Shown: positions 1 through 9,862, counted from the first letter of the stretch. The stretch is DNA of 64,000 nucleotides from JACVRW01 sp963811055 (GCA_963811055.1 CAWEPQ010000007.1:1-64000), one strand, 5' to 3'. Notes: generated from the sequence alone by a model not told the origin. Translations and numbers: made by a program.

Positions 1-837
1 TACGTGGCCACGGGGTCGAAGGCCTACAACGAGGTCTTCATGTGGGGCCCGCGCGAGGTGCGCAAGGAGGGCCCCGCGATCCTCCGCAACGTCGTCCAGC
101 AGAACGACAAGGTGCCGCTCACCGCATCGAGAACCCCCAGGGCTCACGCGGGGCCGACCACCGGGGCGGCCGGGTCGAGAACCTGCGGCCGTACCCGATG
201 CCCGGCACGAAGCGCGCGGCTCGGCATCGCCACCAGCCTGCCGGCGTTCATCTTCGGGGACGCCGGCGGGCGCGACCCGTGCGCCGACGCGCAGACACTA
301 CATGCGCTGCCTCGACAAGCTCGGCGCCAACCTCGTGATCCAGGACGAGGCCAACCCCGGCGCTGGGCCCCGAACGCGGCAACGACCTGGCAGCCGCTCG
401 ACTGGATGGGCTCGAGCTGGCGCAACGTGGCGGATCCCACGTCGAGTTCGCCTACAACGTGACGCCTTCATGGTCGGCAGCCTGGCCGACCTCACGTTCG
501 ACGGGCAGACCTCGATCACCCAGCGCGGGCTGCGCGGGACCGCGAAGTGCACCTACGTCGGCAACGCCGCCGGCCATCCGCCGGAGACGACCCCGCCCAC
601 GCGAGCCGACGCCGGCCCCAAGCGCGAGTTCCTGGCGCTGGCCCCGTGGGTGTGCCGGACGACTCGCGCACCGCGCTGCGGGCGGTGGAGGCCAAGCTGG
701 CCCCCGGGTCCGGCGATGCGCTCGAGAACGACTACCTGGAGACGGCCATCGCGGCCGATCTGCCCTTCCCGCCCGACTCGTGGCGGCGGAACTGCATCTC
801 GTCGCCGCCTCGCGGCTGGCACCGGCCGTACCGCTAG
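1..837 (+). CDS. carbon-nitrogen hydrolase-like protein, 5' truncated and frameshifted
   Basis: The gene enters from the left edge, so its N-terminus is missing. Readable segments in successive frames include KAYNEVFMWGPREV, a lone lysine in NDKVPLT, LPAFIFGDAG, MRCLDKLGANLVIQDEANPG, WMGSSWRNVADPT and FMVGSLADLTFDGQTSI. It ends in a C-terminal helix-rich tail with a TAG stop at 835-837. The order of segments recalls nitrilase-superfamily enzymes, including the acyltransferase-like branch. I could not place a confident catalytic Cys, so the family call is an inference. At least four frame changes (near 125, 300, 360-460 and 600-660) interrupt it. It converges on the small gene to its right and shares the CTAG bases of the stop. 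Confidence 0.4.
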
Positions 838-1055
838 CGCGGGTCTGGCGCGGGAACGAAGATCGCGCGTCCTTCGCGGTCGATGCGGCTGGCGAAGGTG
901 TAGGCGACCCGCTGAGGGGGACGGGGTTCGTCGGGCCGGAGCACGAACGGCCTGAGGTCGATCCGCTGCTGGCCAGGGGCGAGCAGGAGCTCGATCCCGT
1001 CGCACGTACCGCCCTCGAGGCGCACCCGCGTGACGGACTGTGGCGGACAGTCCAT
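834..1055 (-). CDS. hypothetical 73-residue protein
   Basis: Short leftward frame starting at ATG 1053-1055 with an in-frame TGA a few codons upstream, so it cannot extend further unless a frameshift is present. The product has two cysteines (in DCPPQ and GTCDG) and a polar, beta-prone composition. It resembles the tail of a secreted domain more than a complete protein. Given the indels common in this window, it may be the 3' end of a longer broken gene. No family recognised. It lies downstream of the patatin gene but beyond a hairpin at 1142-1165. Confidence 0.35.
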   Translation of the reverse strand: MDCPPQSVTRVRLEGGTCDGIELLLAPGQQRIDLRPFVLRPDEPRPPQRVAYTFASRIDREGRAIFVPAPDPR

Positions 1056-1141
1056 GAGCCGGAAGCTAGCGGCTGATCACCAAGCCCGGGGGTCGCTCGG
1101 AGGCGTTTTCGCCGGAGCGAGCGGCCCTTTTGAAGTGGCAA

Positions 1142-1165
1142 GGGCCCCGACGGAGATCGGGGCCC
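1142..1165 (-). terminator. probable intrinsic terminator hairpin after the patatin gene
   Basis: Nine-base perfect stem GGGCCCCGA / TCGGGGCCC around a six-base loop. It sits about 105 bases past the leftward stop at 1271. No strong U-tract follows, which is common in high-GC actinobacteria, so function is inferred from position and stem strength. Confidence 0.5.
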
Positions 1166-1270
1166 CTGACCGACCCGTACCGCCGGTGTGAGGCCTGCGG
1201 CACGGGGATTCTTCCCTTACGCGGCCAGTAGGCCGCAGGAAGTGACGTCGATCCTAACGACGCCGGCCCG

Positions 1271-4200
1271 TTACCCGGACGGACACGAGATTGGTCCCGG
1301 CCCATCGAGAAGGTCTCGTACCCGCTGGAGCAGGATGCCCGCATCGTCCCCTCCTGCAGCGAGCGTCTGCGGGGCGTTGCTGGTCTTCGCGCGGCGGAGC
1401 GCGGGGATGAGGTCCTCCCGCCGCGCCGTAACCGAGACTTCCCACCCGGTGGCTGCGTGCGCACCCACGTGCGGCTTGGGGCTGATCCGGGCGTAGTGGA
1501 CGCCGTGGTACTGGCAGGACTCGAGCCTGTCCCTCGCAAGCCTCGTGAAATAGCCAGGTCCGGATTGTGCCGAGATTCCCAGTGACTTCCGCGGGACGCG
1601 GCCCAGGTCGGGGTCTCCGTCGACGATCACGGGGTCGTCGTCGACCGACGCGACGATGATGGGCACCGACTCGGGCTTCCTGAGGTCATCCGGCGGTTTC
1701 CAGTCGTCGATGGCCGCTCGGATCGTGGGGAGGATCTCGATCACGGTCAGAAGACCGGAGTTCTCCACATACCCGCCGTCGCGCAGGGTCGCCGGGGGCA
1801 ACGTCTTTGGAGGCTTCTTGCAACCCCGTACTCCGGGGTCCACCGACTTGGTCCCAAGGCGCGCGGCTGGAGCCACCACCGGGAAGCGCGCGGTCAGCAG
1901 CGCTGCCGTGACGAGCGGCACGTCGTAGAACGGTTCCTGTGCCTCGAACACGCGCGGCTCGGTCCGTGCGGCGGAGGCCTTGCTGGGCTCCGTTTCCTCG
2001 TTCGCGTTCAGGAGGTCGTGCCCGTCCATCGAGCCGGCAGCGGGATCCCCGGTCCATGGGGTCTCGCATCCGGCCACTCTTGGAGGCGAGAGCGAGACGG
2101 GCGAGATGAGTACGCGCCCATCGGCCCCGTCGAGCGCCGCGTTGAAGACCGTGATCGGTCCGTCTCCGGCGCCCGCGGTGAGCACGTTGCTCGGGTCGGT
2201 GGGGACGAGGTCGTGGTCGAAGCCGGCCACCGCGGCCTCCTGAACGAGTGCCCGATCGGCGTGGACACGGCAGTCGCCGGACTGCTCGCCGGGAGACGCC
2301 TTCGCGCGGCAGCGACTCGGGTCGAGCTTCGCCCCGGTCATGAAGGCCGGCAGGTCGTGAAAGATCCCCCAGGCCACGATCGGCGAGAGCACCTCCTTGC
2401 CCGCGGAGTCACTGACCCAGGCCTCGCCATTGGCGGCCTCCGATCGGTGCCTCATGAAGTGATAGACGCCGACCGACCCGCCACTGACGCTGCTGGTCAG
2501 AAACAGGTGTCGAAGTCGTTGCGGCCCGGTCCCCGCTGCCGAGGGGCATTCGTCGGCGTCCGGAGTGGGCGCCACGTCGGACGCGAGGCAGTCGAGAACG
2601 AGGTCGGTCCAGTAGGCCGCCTTCGATCCTCCCCCGCTGGCCGCGACCAGAAGCATCGGCACGCGTGTCGGCGGGTCTTCTCCGGGAGCCACCGTCATCT
2701 GTCGGGTGAGCCAGGCGTGCACGGCCTGGTCAAGCGTCGATGGTGCTTTCGCGGCATCGACGGTTCGCGCCTGGTGGAGCGTCCCGGGGCCGCTCACCCA
2801 CGCGACGCCGACCCAGACCGCGAGAATTCCCACGACTGGGAGGTAGCTCGGAAGCCATGGCTGCGCGAGTGCGCGGCGCGGAACCCTTCGCGCCCCAAGG
2901 GTTCCCAGCAGGTGCACCGTAAGGAGAATCCCGGTCGCGCCGACAAGTCCTATCCCCACCGCTCCAAACGCACGGGGAGCGTCGACGGGATCGAGGTACA
3001 CGGCGACGGCGGCGCCCGCGACGGCACCCGAGGCGGCGAGAAACTGCGGAGCGCCGCGGTGGGTCAGGCGACCGGAGGCAGTCACGAAAGCTGCCAGCGC
3101 CAGCGCCACGCTGGCGACGTCCCCGGTGGTGCCCCCTGATGCCGCGGTGAGCGTCAGGACGCACGCCAGGAACCCGACCGCGGCTAACGCGAACAGGCCC
3201 AACCAGTTGCGCCGCGGCCTCCGTTCGACGCTTGGCGACACGCCGCCCGAGGCTCGAGCGGCGTCAGGTGGGTCCGCAGGCACCGGGTCCTCGGACTCGT
3301 TCGGCGGTTGGCGGACGAGCGCGACGACCAAGCTGAAGGCGAGCCCGACAACGGCGGTTGCGGCGACGAGCCACCGGTCTTCAGGGGATGCGGGGGAGGG
3401 AAGCAGGAGAGTGTCCGTCAAGGCGCTCGCCAAGCCCGCGAAGAGGATGCCGAGAGGCATCACCCCGAGTGTTCCCGCGAGGCGGTTGAGCCGATTCGCG
3501 GTGTCGGGATCTTGCCTCGCCCCTTCGGGCGTGCCCCATTTCGTAAGGAGCCCGGACAGGCCGATTGCGACGGCCAGCCCCGCTGCCCCCAGAGTCGCAC
3601 CCCATAGAACCATCATCAGAACGGCCACCGCGAACGCGAACGCGGCCGCGCAGCTGGTAAGGCACCGACGCCGCTTGGACCAAGTCCTCGGGATCAGAAG
3701 CCGTTGTGCGCTCGCCCGGACGACCGTCCCGAGAAGCAGTGCCGCGGCGATCCCGAACGCGACACGAGATAGCGGCCCGTCGCCCCAGGCCCGGAGGACA
3801 TCGGTGACCTGGGAGGCCGTTACCGGAACGATGAAGAATCCGACAATCAACAACCCGAGGAGGATGAGTTGAATCCGGACGCCCGATGCTCGCTTCCAGC
3901 CAAGTCGTGCATCGCCGATAGCTCGTGCTGAGGCGCCGAGGGCAAGGACTGCGGCTCCGATCGCAAGCCAATGGCAGATGGCTGCGGGCTCGAATGCATT
4001 CCAGTCCCGATACAGCGGATACGCGTACGCGACCTGCCAGAACACCCACGCGAAAACGGCGGCCAACGCGAACGCGACCAGGGCCTGCGCATCGGCCTCG
4101 TGCTTGTCGTTGACCTGGGGGTGCGTTTGTCCCTCTCGTTCCACTCGGCGCTCGCGTAGTTCCTCGACCACCGAATACATGCGACGGAGAACGAGCAGCG

Positions 4201-4456
4201 CGAACACGACACCCAGGGCGATGATGAACGGCCAGACCCACTTGGGCCACGAGGCAGCGACGTCCCGGTTCGAGGCAGCGGCTCGCAGGGCGTCCTGCGT
4301 CTTGGCGGCTCCACCGAGCTGTTCAGCTGCCGCCAGGCAGAAGATCAGGCCTGCGATCCACGCGCCGCCGAGGAATCGGGGCACGGCGCGCTTGATCCAG
4401 CTTGCGATCGCTGCGCCGTCGGGGGCTCGGACGGCGGGGCGCGTGAGCCTGGCCAC
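1271..4456 (-). CDS. polytopic membrane protein with C-terminal patatin-like phospholipase domain
   Basis: Intact 1061-residue protein. Residues 1 to about 560 hold roughly 15 hydrophobic helices broken by short polar loops and one long acidic/proline linker. The C-terminal third is a patatin-like lipid acyl hydrolase. The oxyanion loop reads SGGGSKAAYW near residue 603-612, the nucleophile Ser658 lies in SSVSGGSVG, and the catalytic Asp893 in RDGGYVENSG, giving the expected Ser-Asp dyad. It likely cleaves membrane lipid acyl esters, with the catalytic domain anchored at the bilayer. GTG at 4454-4456 was chosen because GAGGA lies 7 bases upstream; a TTG at 4475-4477 is the alternative. It follows the methyltransferase gene by about 70 bases on the same strand and may share its transcript. 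The specific substrate is unknown. Confidence 0.8.
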   Translation of the reverse strand: MARLTRPAVRAPDGAAIASWIKRAVPRFLGGAWIAGLIFCLAAAEQLGGAAKTQDALRAAASNRDVAASWPKWVWPFIIALGVVFALLVLRRMYSVVEELRERRVEREGQTHPQVNDKHEADAQALVAFALAAVFAWVFWQVAYAYPLYRDWNAFEPAAICHWLAIGAAVLALGASARAIGDARLGWKRASGVRIQLILLGLLIVGFFIVPVTASQVTDVLRAWGDGPLSRVAFGIAAALLLGTVVRASAQRLLIPRTWSKRRRCLTSCAAAFAFAVAVLMMVLWGATLGAAGLAVAIGLSGLLTKWGTPEGARQDPDTANRLNRLAGTLGVMPLGILFAGLASALTDTLLLPSPASPEDRWLVAATAVVGLAFSLVVALVRQPPNESEDPVPADPPDAARASGGVSPSVERRPRRNWLGLFALAAVGFLACVLTLTAASGGTTGDVASVALALAAFVTASGRLTHRGAPQFLAASGAVAGAAVAVYLDPVDAPRAFGAVGIGLVGATGILLTVHLLGTLGARRVPRRALAQPWLPSYLPVVGILAVWVGVAWVSGPGTLHQARTVDAAKAPSTLDQAVHAWLTRQMTVAPGEDPPTRVPMLLVAASGGGSKAAYWTDLVLDCLASDVAPTPDADECPSAAGTGPQRLRHLFLTSSVSGGSVGVYHFMRHRSEAANGEAWVSDSAGKEVLSPIVAWGIFHDLPAFMTGAKLDPSRCRAKASPGEQSGDCRVHADRALVQEAAVAGFDHDLVPTDPSNVLTAGAGDGPITVFNAALDGADGRVLISPVSLSPPRVAGCETPWTGDPAAGSMDGHDLLNANEETEPSKASAARTEPRVFEAQEPFYDVPLVTAALLTARFPVVAPAARLGTKSVDPGVRGCKKPPKTLPPATLRDGGYVENSGLLTVIEILPTIRAAIDDWKPPDDLRKPESVPIIVASVDDDPVIVDGDPDLGRVPRKSLGISAQSGPGYFTRLARDRLESCQYHGVHYARISPKPHVGAHAATGWEVSVTARREDLIPALRRAKTSNAPQTLAAGGDDAGILLQRVRDLLDGPGPISCPSG

Positions 4457-4525
4457 GCCACGATCCTCGCCGGTCAAGAAAGCCTGCGCAAGGGGCCCAC
4501 CGCTCGAGTGCCGCTATGACCGGGA

Positions 4526-5227
4526 CTAGGCCCCTCGACCCCAAACGGTGGCCAGCGTGACCGGATGGTCGCGCCAGCGCTCCCACGAGGGCTTGAGCGC
4601 CACCCAGCCATCGTCCACCACACGCTCGCGTAGCGCGGCGAGCGTCAGGCCCGCGTCCAGCCCGGCCGACACGTGCTCGCTCAGGAGGTGCACGTGCGTG
4701 TGGATCGCGACCGTCTCCCCGTGGGCGCTCTCGAAGTGGGTCGGCATGCCCGTGGCCATCACGAAGTGGGGATGGAAGCTCACGGTGACGAAGGCGCCGC
4801 CCGGGCGCAACAGCCGGGCGGCCTCGGAGTGGAGCGGAGCGAGCTCGGGCAGGTGGTCGTCCACGAGACAGGCCACCACGAGGTCGTAGCCGCCGGCCGC
4901 AAGTCCGGACGCCGTGAGGTCGCCCTCCACCAAGCGCCGGTAGATGCCGCGGCGGTTGGCCAGCGCGAGCATCTCCGGGGTGATGTCCACGCCGTCCACG
5001 GCCCGCACGCCTCGATCGCGGAGCCACGCCCCGGTCCGCCCGCTGCCGCAGCCGAGATCGGCGGCCTCGCCCACCTCGGCCCATGCCGGCGCGGGCAGGG
5101 TCGCGAGCAGCTCGAGATCCATCGCGTCCTCGACGGTCTCCTCGTACGTGGCCGCCCACTCGGCGTAGCCGCTGCGCGGATCGACCGTCCGGTAGCCGCG
5201 CGAGTCGAACGAGGAGAAGTCGGGCAC
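4526..5227 (-). CDS. class I SAM-dependent methyltransferase
   Basis: Intact 233-residue protein with a Rossmann methyltransferase core. Motif I ADLGCGSGRTGAWL is at about residues 56-69, the acidic residue of motif II in GVDITPEML, motif IV in YDLVVACLVDDHL, and a post-motif region RLLRPGGAFVTVSFHP. The N-terminal YAEWAATYEE stretch is usual for small-molecule methyltransferases of the Methyltransf_11/25 type. The GTG start at 5225-5227 lies two bases after the TGA of the acyltransferase gene, so the two are almost certainly translationally coupled. The acceptor substrate is not deducible. Pairing with a hexapeptide acyltransferase suggests modification of a sugar or lipid headgroup, which is inference. 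Confidence 0.85.
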   Translation of the reverse strand: MPDFSSFDSRGYRTVDPRSGYAEWAATYEETVEDAMDLELLATLPAPAWAEVGEAADLGCGSGRTGAWLRDRGVRAVDGVDITPEMLALANRRGIYRRLVEGDLTASGLAAGGYDLVVACLVDDHLPELAPLHSEAARLLRPGGAFVTVSFHPHFVMATGMPTHFESAHGETVAIHTHVHLLSEHVSAGLDAGLTLAALRERVVDDGWVALKPSWERWRDHPVTLATVWGRGA

Positions 5228-5229
5228 GC

Positions 5230-5909
5230 TCAGTCGAAGCGCATGTGCCGCGGCGCCTCGCGCATCCGGATCAGGCGAGCGGGCACGCCGCCCACCACGG
5301 CGTTCGCGGGCACGTCGCGCGTGACCACGGCGTTGGTGCCGATCACCGCGTTGTCGCCGACCGTCACGCCGCGGAGGATGCAGGCCCCGTAGCCGATCCA
5401 CACGTTGTTGCCCACGCGCACGTCGCGCTTGTAGATGCCCTGCAGGCGGATCGGGCGGTCCACCTCCACCATCCCGTGGTCGAAGTCGATCAGCATCACC
5501 CGGTCGGCGATCACGCACTCGCGGCCGATCGACACGTGCTGGAAGGCCGAGATCGTGCACTCCTGTCCCATCACGGTCTTGGCGCCGATCGAGATCACGC
5601 CCTCGTGGGCGCGCAGCTTGCAGCCGTGCCCGACCCACGACCAGCGGCCCAGCTCGAGCGTGCCGCGCCGGCCGACCTCGAGGCTGCACCCGGGCCCCAC
5701 GAAGGACGGGCCGTCCAGCCGCAGCCGCCGGCCGAGGCGCAGCTTGATGAACCCCAGGCGCACGATCAGCCGCGCGTACTTGTGGTTCAGCATCCCGTGC
5801 GCGCGCATGAACCGCAGCAGCGCGGGCAGGCCGCCGGCTCGCGGCGGCGGCGGCCCGCGCGGTGGAGTCCGACGGCGGTGCCGCGATCGGCTCGGTTTGG
5901 CTCTCCATG
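5230..5909 (-). CDS. left-handed beta-helix (hexapeptide) acyltransferase
   Basis: The 192 C-terminal residues show repeated hexapeptide turns such as VISIGAKTVMG, VRVGNNVWIGYG, VTVGDNAVIGTNAVV and the closing VVGGVPARLIR, characteristic of O-acetyltransferases of the WbbJ/maltose type. The likely catalytic His is in IDFDHGMVEVD. The natural start appears to be ATG 5907-5909 (MESQTEPIAAPPSD). A frameshift near 5843 separates this leader from GGLPALLRFMRAHGM; downstream the frame is continuous. It probably transfers an acetyl group from acetyl-CoA to a sugar hydroxyl in the cytoplasm. First gene of a leftward set with the methyltransferase and perhaps the patatin protein. Divergent from the receiver gene across 72 bases. 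Confidence 0.75.
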
Positions 5910-5981
5910 CGGCGTTGATGATAGGTGGTGCGGCTATCCGTATTGGCGTCGGCGCCGCGCGCCAGGTACAGAATCACTTTA

Positions 5982-6332
5982 ATGGCAACAACCGTCCTGA
6001 TCGTCGACGATCACCCGGGCTTCCGGGCCAGCGCCCGCATGCTGCTCGAGGCCGAGGGCTTCGACGTGGTGGGCGAGGCGGGCGACGGCCGTCGGGGCTC
6101 GGCGCCGCGAGCCGAGCTGCGGCCGGACGTGGTGCTGCTCGACATACAGCTCCCCGACATCGACGGGCTCGAGGTGGCCACGGCGACTGACAGCAACGGC
6201 ACCGGGCCGGCCATCGTGCTCGTTTCGAGCCGCGCCGCGAGGACCTCGAGGGCGGGTGCAGGCGAGCCCGGTGCGCGGCTTCATCCCCAAGTCCGAGCTC
6301 TCGGGCGCTGCGCTGGAGGCACTGATCGGTGA
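5982..6332 (+). CDS. stand-alone response-regulator receiver domain
   Basis: CheY-like fold: acidic pair in VLIVDDHPGF, phospho-acceptor Asp in VVLLDIQLPDIDG, Ser/Thr switch in VLVSSR, and the conserved Lys in GFIPKSEL. No output domain follows. Frame changes near 6090 and 6240 cause the apparent break; the TGA at 6330-6332 overlaps the GTG of the following kinase gene (GTGA). This suggests it is the cognate receiver, or a phosphate sink, for that kinase. An ATG start at 5982 fits the receiver N-terminus exactly. Confidence 0.75.
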   Translation: MATTVLIVDDHPGFRASARMLLEAEGFDVVGEAGDGRRGSAPRAELRPDVVLLDIQLPDIDGLEVATATDSNGTGPAIVLVSSRAARTSRAGAGEPGARLHPQVRALGRCAGGTDR

Positions 6333-8082
6333 CCGGCCTGCGCCGGGCGCTGTGGGCCTCGGCATAGCGGGCTTCATCGCGCGGGGCCGTGCCGCTCGTG
6401 CTCGCCCTCTCGGCTCCGGACGACATCAACGACCCGGCGCTGACGGCGGTGTTCGGCGCCGCTCGTGGGCTGGTCGTTCATCGGCACGGGCCTGTTCGCC
6501 TGGTACCGCCGGCCCGAGAACAGGTTCGGCCCGCTGATGGCCGCGGTGGGCTTCACCTGGTGCGTCTCCGGGCTGGCGGTGGACCGCAACTCCTACGTGT
6601 TCATCGTCGGCTACCTGTTCGCGTCGCTTCCCTTCGCGCTGCTGTTTCACATGCTACCGCGTTCCCGACGGGTCGCCTCGACGGGCGCTTCGCGCGCACG
6701 GTGGCCGCGCTCGGCTACTTCGCGACAACCGTGCTGTGGTGGACGATCCTGCTCTTCTACGACACCACGAGGGACGACTGGGCGAGCAATCCGCTCATGG
6801 CCTTCGACGACCAGGGCACGGCCGACACCTTGCTCGCGATCCAGTCGGCGCTGGCCCTCGTCCTCACGATCGCGGTTCCGTTCGTGCTCCGGCGCCGCTG
6901 GCTCAGCGCCGGGCGCCCGCTGCGGCAGATGCTCGCGCCCGTGTACACCACGGCCTCCGTGCTCATGCTCCTGCTTCTGATCACGCTGATCGCGGACCTG
7001 AGCGGGCTGTCCGACGAGGTCGAGGTCGTGATCGACATAGCCGGTCTCGTGACCCTCGTGGCGATCCCGTTCGCCTTCCTCGGCGGTCTGCTGCGCAGCC
7101 GGCTGTCGCGCGCCGGTGCGGTGAGCGAGCTGGTGGCCCGCCTGTCGGAGCGCGACGCCCGCCGCAGCGGGCTCCGCGACGCCCTGGCCGACGCTCTCGG
7201 GGATCCGGGCCTCACCCTGCTCTACTGGCTGCCCGCCCGCGGGCGAGTACGTGAACGCCGAGGGCCAGCCGGTGGGGCTGCCCGCGCCCGGGCGGGGACC
7301 GGCGTGGCCACGGTCGTGGAGGACCACGGGAGCGCCGGTGGCCGCGATCGTGCACGACGCCTCGCTGCGAGGACGAGCGCGACCTGATCGCCGCCGTGGG
7401 CGCGGCCGCCACGCTGACCCTCGAGAACGAGCGGCTCGACGCCGAGCTGCGGGCCAAGGTCGAGGAGCTGCGCGACCAGCGCCGCCGCGGCGTGGAGGCG
7501 GCGCTCGGCGAGCGCCGCCGGCTCGAGCGCAACCTCCACGACGGCGCGCAGCAGCGGCTCGTGGCGATGGCGCTGAAGCTGCGGATGGCGCGCACGCGCG
7601 TGGCCGACGAGGACCCGGAGACGCGGAGCAGCTGCTCGTATCGGCGGCGTCCGAGCTCGACTCGGCGCTCGAGGAGCTGCGCGAGCTGGCGCGCGGCATC
7701 CACCCGGCCGTGCTCAGCGACCGCGGCCTCGACGCCGCGCTCGAGGCGCTCGCCCATCGCTCGCCGATCCCCGTGGAGCTGGAGGCCACGCCCGGCGAGC
7801 GGCTGCCCGAGGCGGTGGAGACGGCGGCCTACTTCGTCGTGGCCGAGGCGCTCACCAACGTGGCCAAGTACGCGTCGGCCACGCGGGCGACCGTACGGGC
7901 GGTGCGCGACAACGGACACGTGGTGGTGGAGGTGACCGACGACGGCGTGGGCGGGGCCGACCCGTCGAAGGGCTCCGGCCTGCGACGGCCTGGCGGACCG
8001 GCTCTGCTCGGTGGACGGGCGCCTCGAGGTGATGGACGCCCGAGGCGGCGGCACGATCGTGCGGGCGGACATCCCGTGCTGA
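6329..8082 (+). CDS. membrane sensor histidine kinase, HisKA_3 type
   Basis: The N-terminal third carries about seven hydrophobic helices (for example YLFASLPFALLFHML, FATTVLWWTILLFY, ALVLTIAVPFVL, LVTLVAIPFAFLGGLL). A GAF-like or linker segment follows, then a coiled helix with the HisKA_3 box RRLERNLHDGAQQRL (phospho-His), the dimerisation helix LEELRELARGIHPAVL and an HATPase_c domain with N-box EALTNVAKYA and G-box DDGVGGAD. This is the NarX/DesK-like layout that pairs with LuxR-type regulators. The next gene is such a regulator, starting 10 bases after the TGA. At least seven frame changes (near 6380, 6460, 6655, 7245, 7365, 7620, 7978) break the reading frame, but all expected boxes are present and in order. 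Confidence 0.8.
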
Positions 8083-8092
8083 GCGACGGCCA

Positions 8093-8740
8093 GTGCGCGT
8101 GGTGGTGGCCGACGACTCGGTGCTGCTGCGCGAGGGCATCGTGCGGCTGCTCGACGAGCAGGACGGGTTCGAGGTGGTGGCCCAGGCCGGCGACGCGGAG
8201 GAGCTGCTGCGCAAGGTCGGCGCGCACAAGCCGGACGTGGCCGTGGTGGACATCCGGATGCCGCCCACCAACACCGACGACGGCCTGCGCGCCGCGCTCG
8301 AGATCCGCGCGCGCCAGCCCGAGACGTCGGTGCTCGTGCTCTCCCAGTACGTGGAGGAGGGCTACGCGCTCGACCTGGTGGGCGACACCGCCGGCGGCGT
8401 GGGCTACCTGCTGAAGGACCGCGTGGCCGACGTGGAGCGCTTCGTCGACGCGGTGAAGCGGGTGGCCGAGGGCGGCTCGGCGCTGGACCCCGAGGTCGTG
8501 GCCCAGCTCGTGGGCCGCGCGCGCCGGGACGATCCGCTCGAGGCGCTCACGCCGCGCGAGCGCGAGGTGCTCGAGCTGATGGCGGAGGGCCGCTCGAACC
8601 ACGCGATCGCCGAGCAGATGGTGGTCACCGAGCGCGCGGTGGAGAAGCACGTGACGAGCATCTTCGGGAAGCTCGGCCTGCCGCCGGCGCCGGAGGACCA
8701 CCGCCGGGTGCTCGCCGTGCTCAGGTTCCTGCGCACCTAG
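8093..8740 (+). CDS. NarL/FixJ-family response regulator
   Basis: Intact 215-residue protein. Receiver domain at residues 1-120 with DD at 7-8, phospho-acceptor Asp53 in VVDIRMPP and Lys in GYLLKD. LuxR-type HTH at about 150-205 with LTPREREVLELMAEGRSNHAIAEQM and the recognition helix VEKHVTSIFGKLGL. It binds DNA as a phosphorylated dimer and is the natural partner of the upstream kinase. GTG 8093 gives the standard receiver N-terminus. Confidence 0.92.
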   Translation: MRVVVADDSVLLREGIVRLLDEQDGFEVVAQAGDAEELLRKVGAHKPDVAVVDIRMPPTNTDDGLRAALEIRARQPETSVLVLSQYVEEGYALDLVGDTAGGVGYLLKDRVADVERFVDAVKRVAEGGSALDPEVVAQLVGRARRDDPLEALTPREREVLELMAEGRSNHAIAEQMVVTERAVEKHVTSIFGKLGLPPAPEDHRRVLAVLRFLRT

Positions 8741-8747
8741 TTGTTCC

Positions 8748-8753
8748 TATGCT
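8748..8753 (+). promoter_or_regulatory. candidate -10 element TATGCT, leaderless transcript
   Basis: TATGCT followed by seven bases (GAATCCC) and then GTG at 8761. The spacing would place the transcription start on the start codon itself, as in actinobacterial leaderless genes. An ATG lies inside the element, which argues for the downstream GTG as the true start. Confidence 0.45.
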
Positions 8754-8760
8754 GAATCCC

Positions 8761-9862
8761 GTGGCAGAGACGCCGTCCCACGCCGAGCTCGAGCGCTGGG
8801 GCGAGGATCCGAAGCTGGTGGCGCTACTGGGCGAGCAGGGCGCCGAGGGATTCCGCGCGGTGTTCGACGGCTATCCGGAGGCGCTCGGCGTGCTGTGGGC
8901 GCTGCGCGACGGCCACGGGCAAGATCTTCGACTTCGCCTTCGGCTACGGCAACACTTCGATGCTGCGCAGCTTCAGGCTCCCGCCCAGCACGCCCGAGCA
9001 CTACACGCTTCTGGAGGCGCTGCCGCAGATGCGCGGCAGCCACGCCTTCGATGCCTACGTGCGCGTGTGCGACGAGGGGGAGCCGTGGGTCGAGGAGGTC
9101 ACCTACGACACCCCGTTCGGCGACGGCTACATGCTCGGCACGTTCGTGCTTCGAACGGCCAAGCTCGGCGACGGCCTGGTGGTGTTCCTCACCGACGTGA
9201 CCACCCAGCGCCGAATGGAGGCCGAGCTGCGCAGCTACGCCGACGTGGTGGCGCACGACCTGCGCGAGCCCGTGTCGGGAATGGCCATGCTCGTGGCCCA
9301 GCTGGAGCGCCAGGCCGAGGAGCCGCCGCCCCGCGAGGTGCTGCGGCTGCTGCGAGGAAGCACCGAGCGGGCGCGCGAGCTGATCGACGGCGTTCTGGTC
9401 TACGCGCGCATGGGCGAGCTGCGCCGCGAGCGGGTCGCACTCGGCTGCGTCATGGACGAGGTGGCCGAGGACCTGCGGCCCGGTCTTCAGGACACCGGCG
9501 CGAGGCTGGACGTCGGCGAGCTTCCGGAGGTCGACGGCGACCGGCGCCAGCTCCGCCGCGTGTTCCAGAACCTCGTGGGCAACGCGATCAAGTTCCGCAC
9601 CGACGCGCCGCCTGTGATCGACGTGTCGGCGCGGCGCGGCAGCGAGGAGTGGATCCTGACCGTGCGCGACAACGGCGTGGGCGTGGCTCACGAGCACGGC
9701 CGCCGGATCTTCGGCATCTTCTCGCGGGTGAACAGCACCGCCGACGGCCTGGGGATCGGGCTGGCCGTGTGCCGCCGGGTCGTGGAGGCTCACGGCGGCC
9801 GCATCTGGGTCGAGCCGGCCGACGGCGGGGGCAGCGCCTTCCGCTTCACCCTTCCGCGGTGA
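8761..9862 (+). CDS. soluble PAS-type sensor histidine kinase
   Basis: About 365 residues without membrane helices. The N-terminal half is a PAS-like sensor (VFDGYPEALGVLWALRDG, then FDFAFGYGNTSMLRSF, ending FLTDVTTQRRMEAEL). A HisKA domain follows with the phospho-His in DVVAHDLREPVSGMAML, then HATPase_c with N-box QNLVGNAIKF, G1 RDNGVGVAHEHG, F-box RIFGIFSRV and G2 DGLGIGLAVCRRVVEAHGG. It resembles phytochrome-type cytosolic kinases of the bacteriophytochrome/PAS group. One extra G near 8922 (CACGGGCAAG in place of CACGGCAAG) breaks the frame; everything downstream is continuous. No dedicated regulator is adjacent on its 3' side, so it may feed the LuxR regulator upstream. Confidence 0.85.

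Noticed and set aside
2018..3139. Long rightward frame opposite the patatin gene
   Set aside because: Mirror of the codon pattern on the other strand; product is Arg/Gly/Pro noise without any domain.
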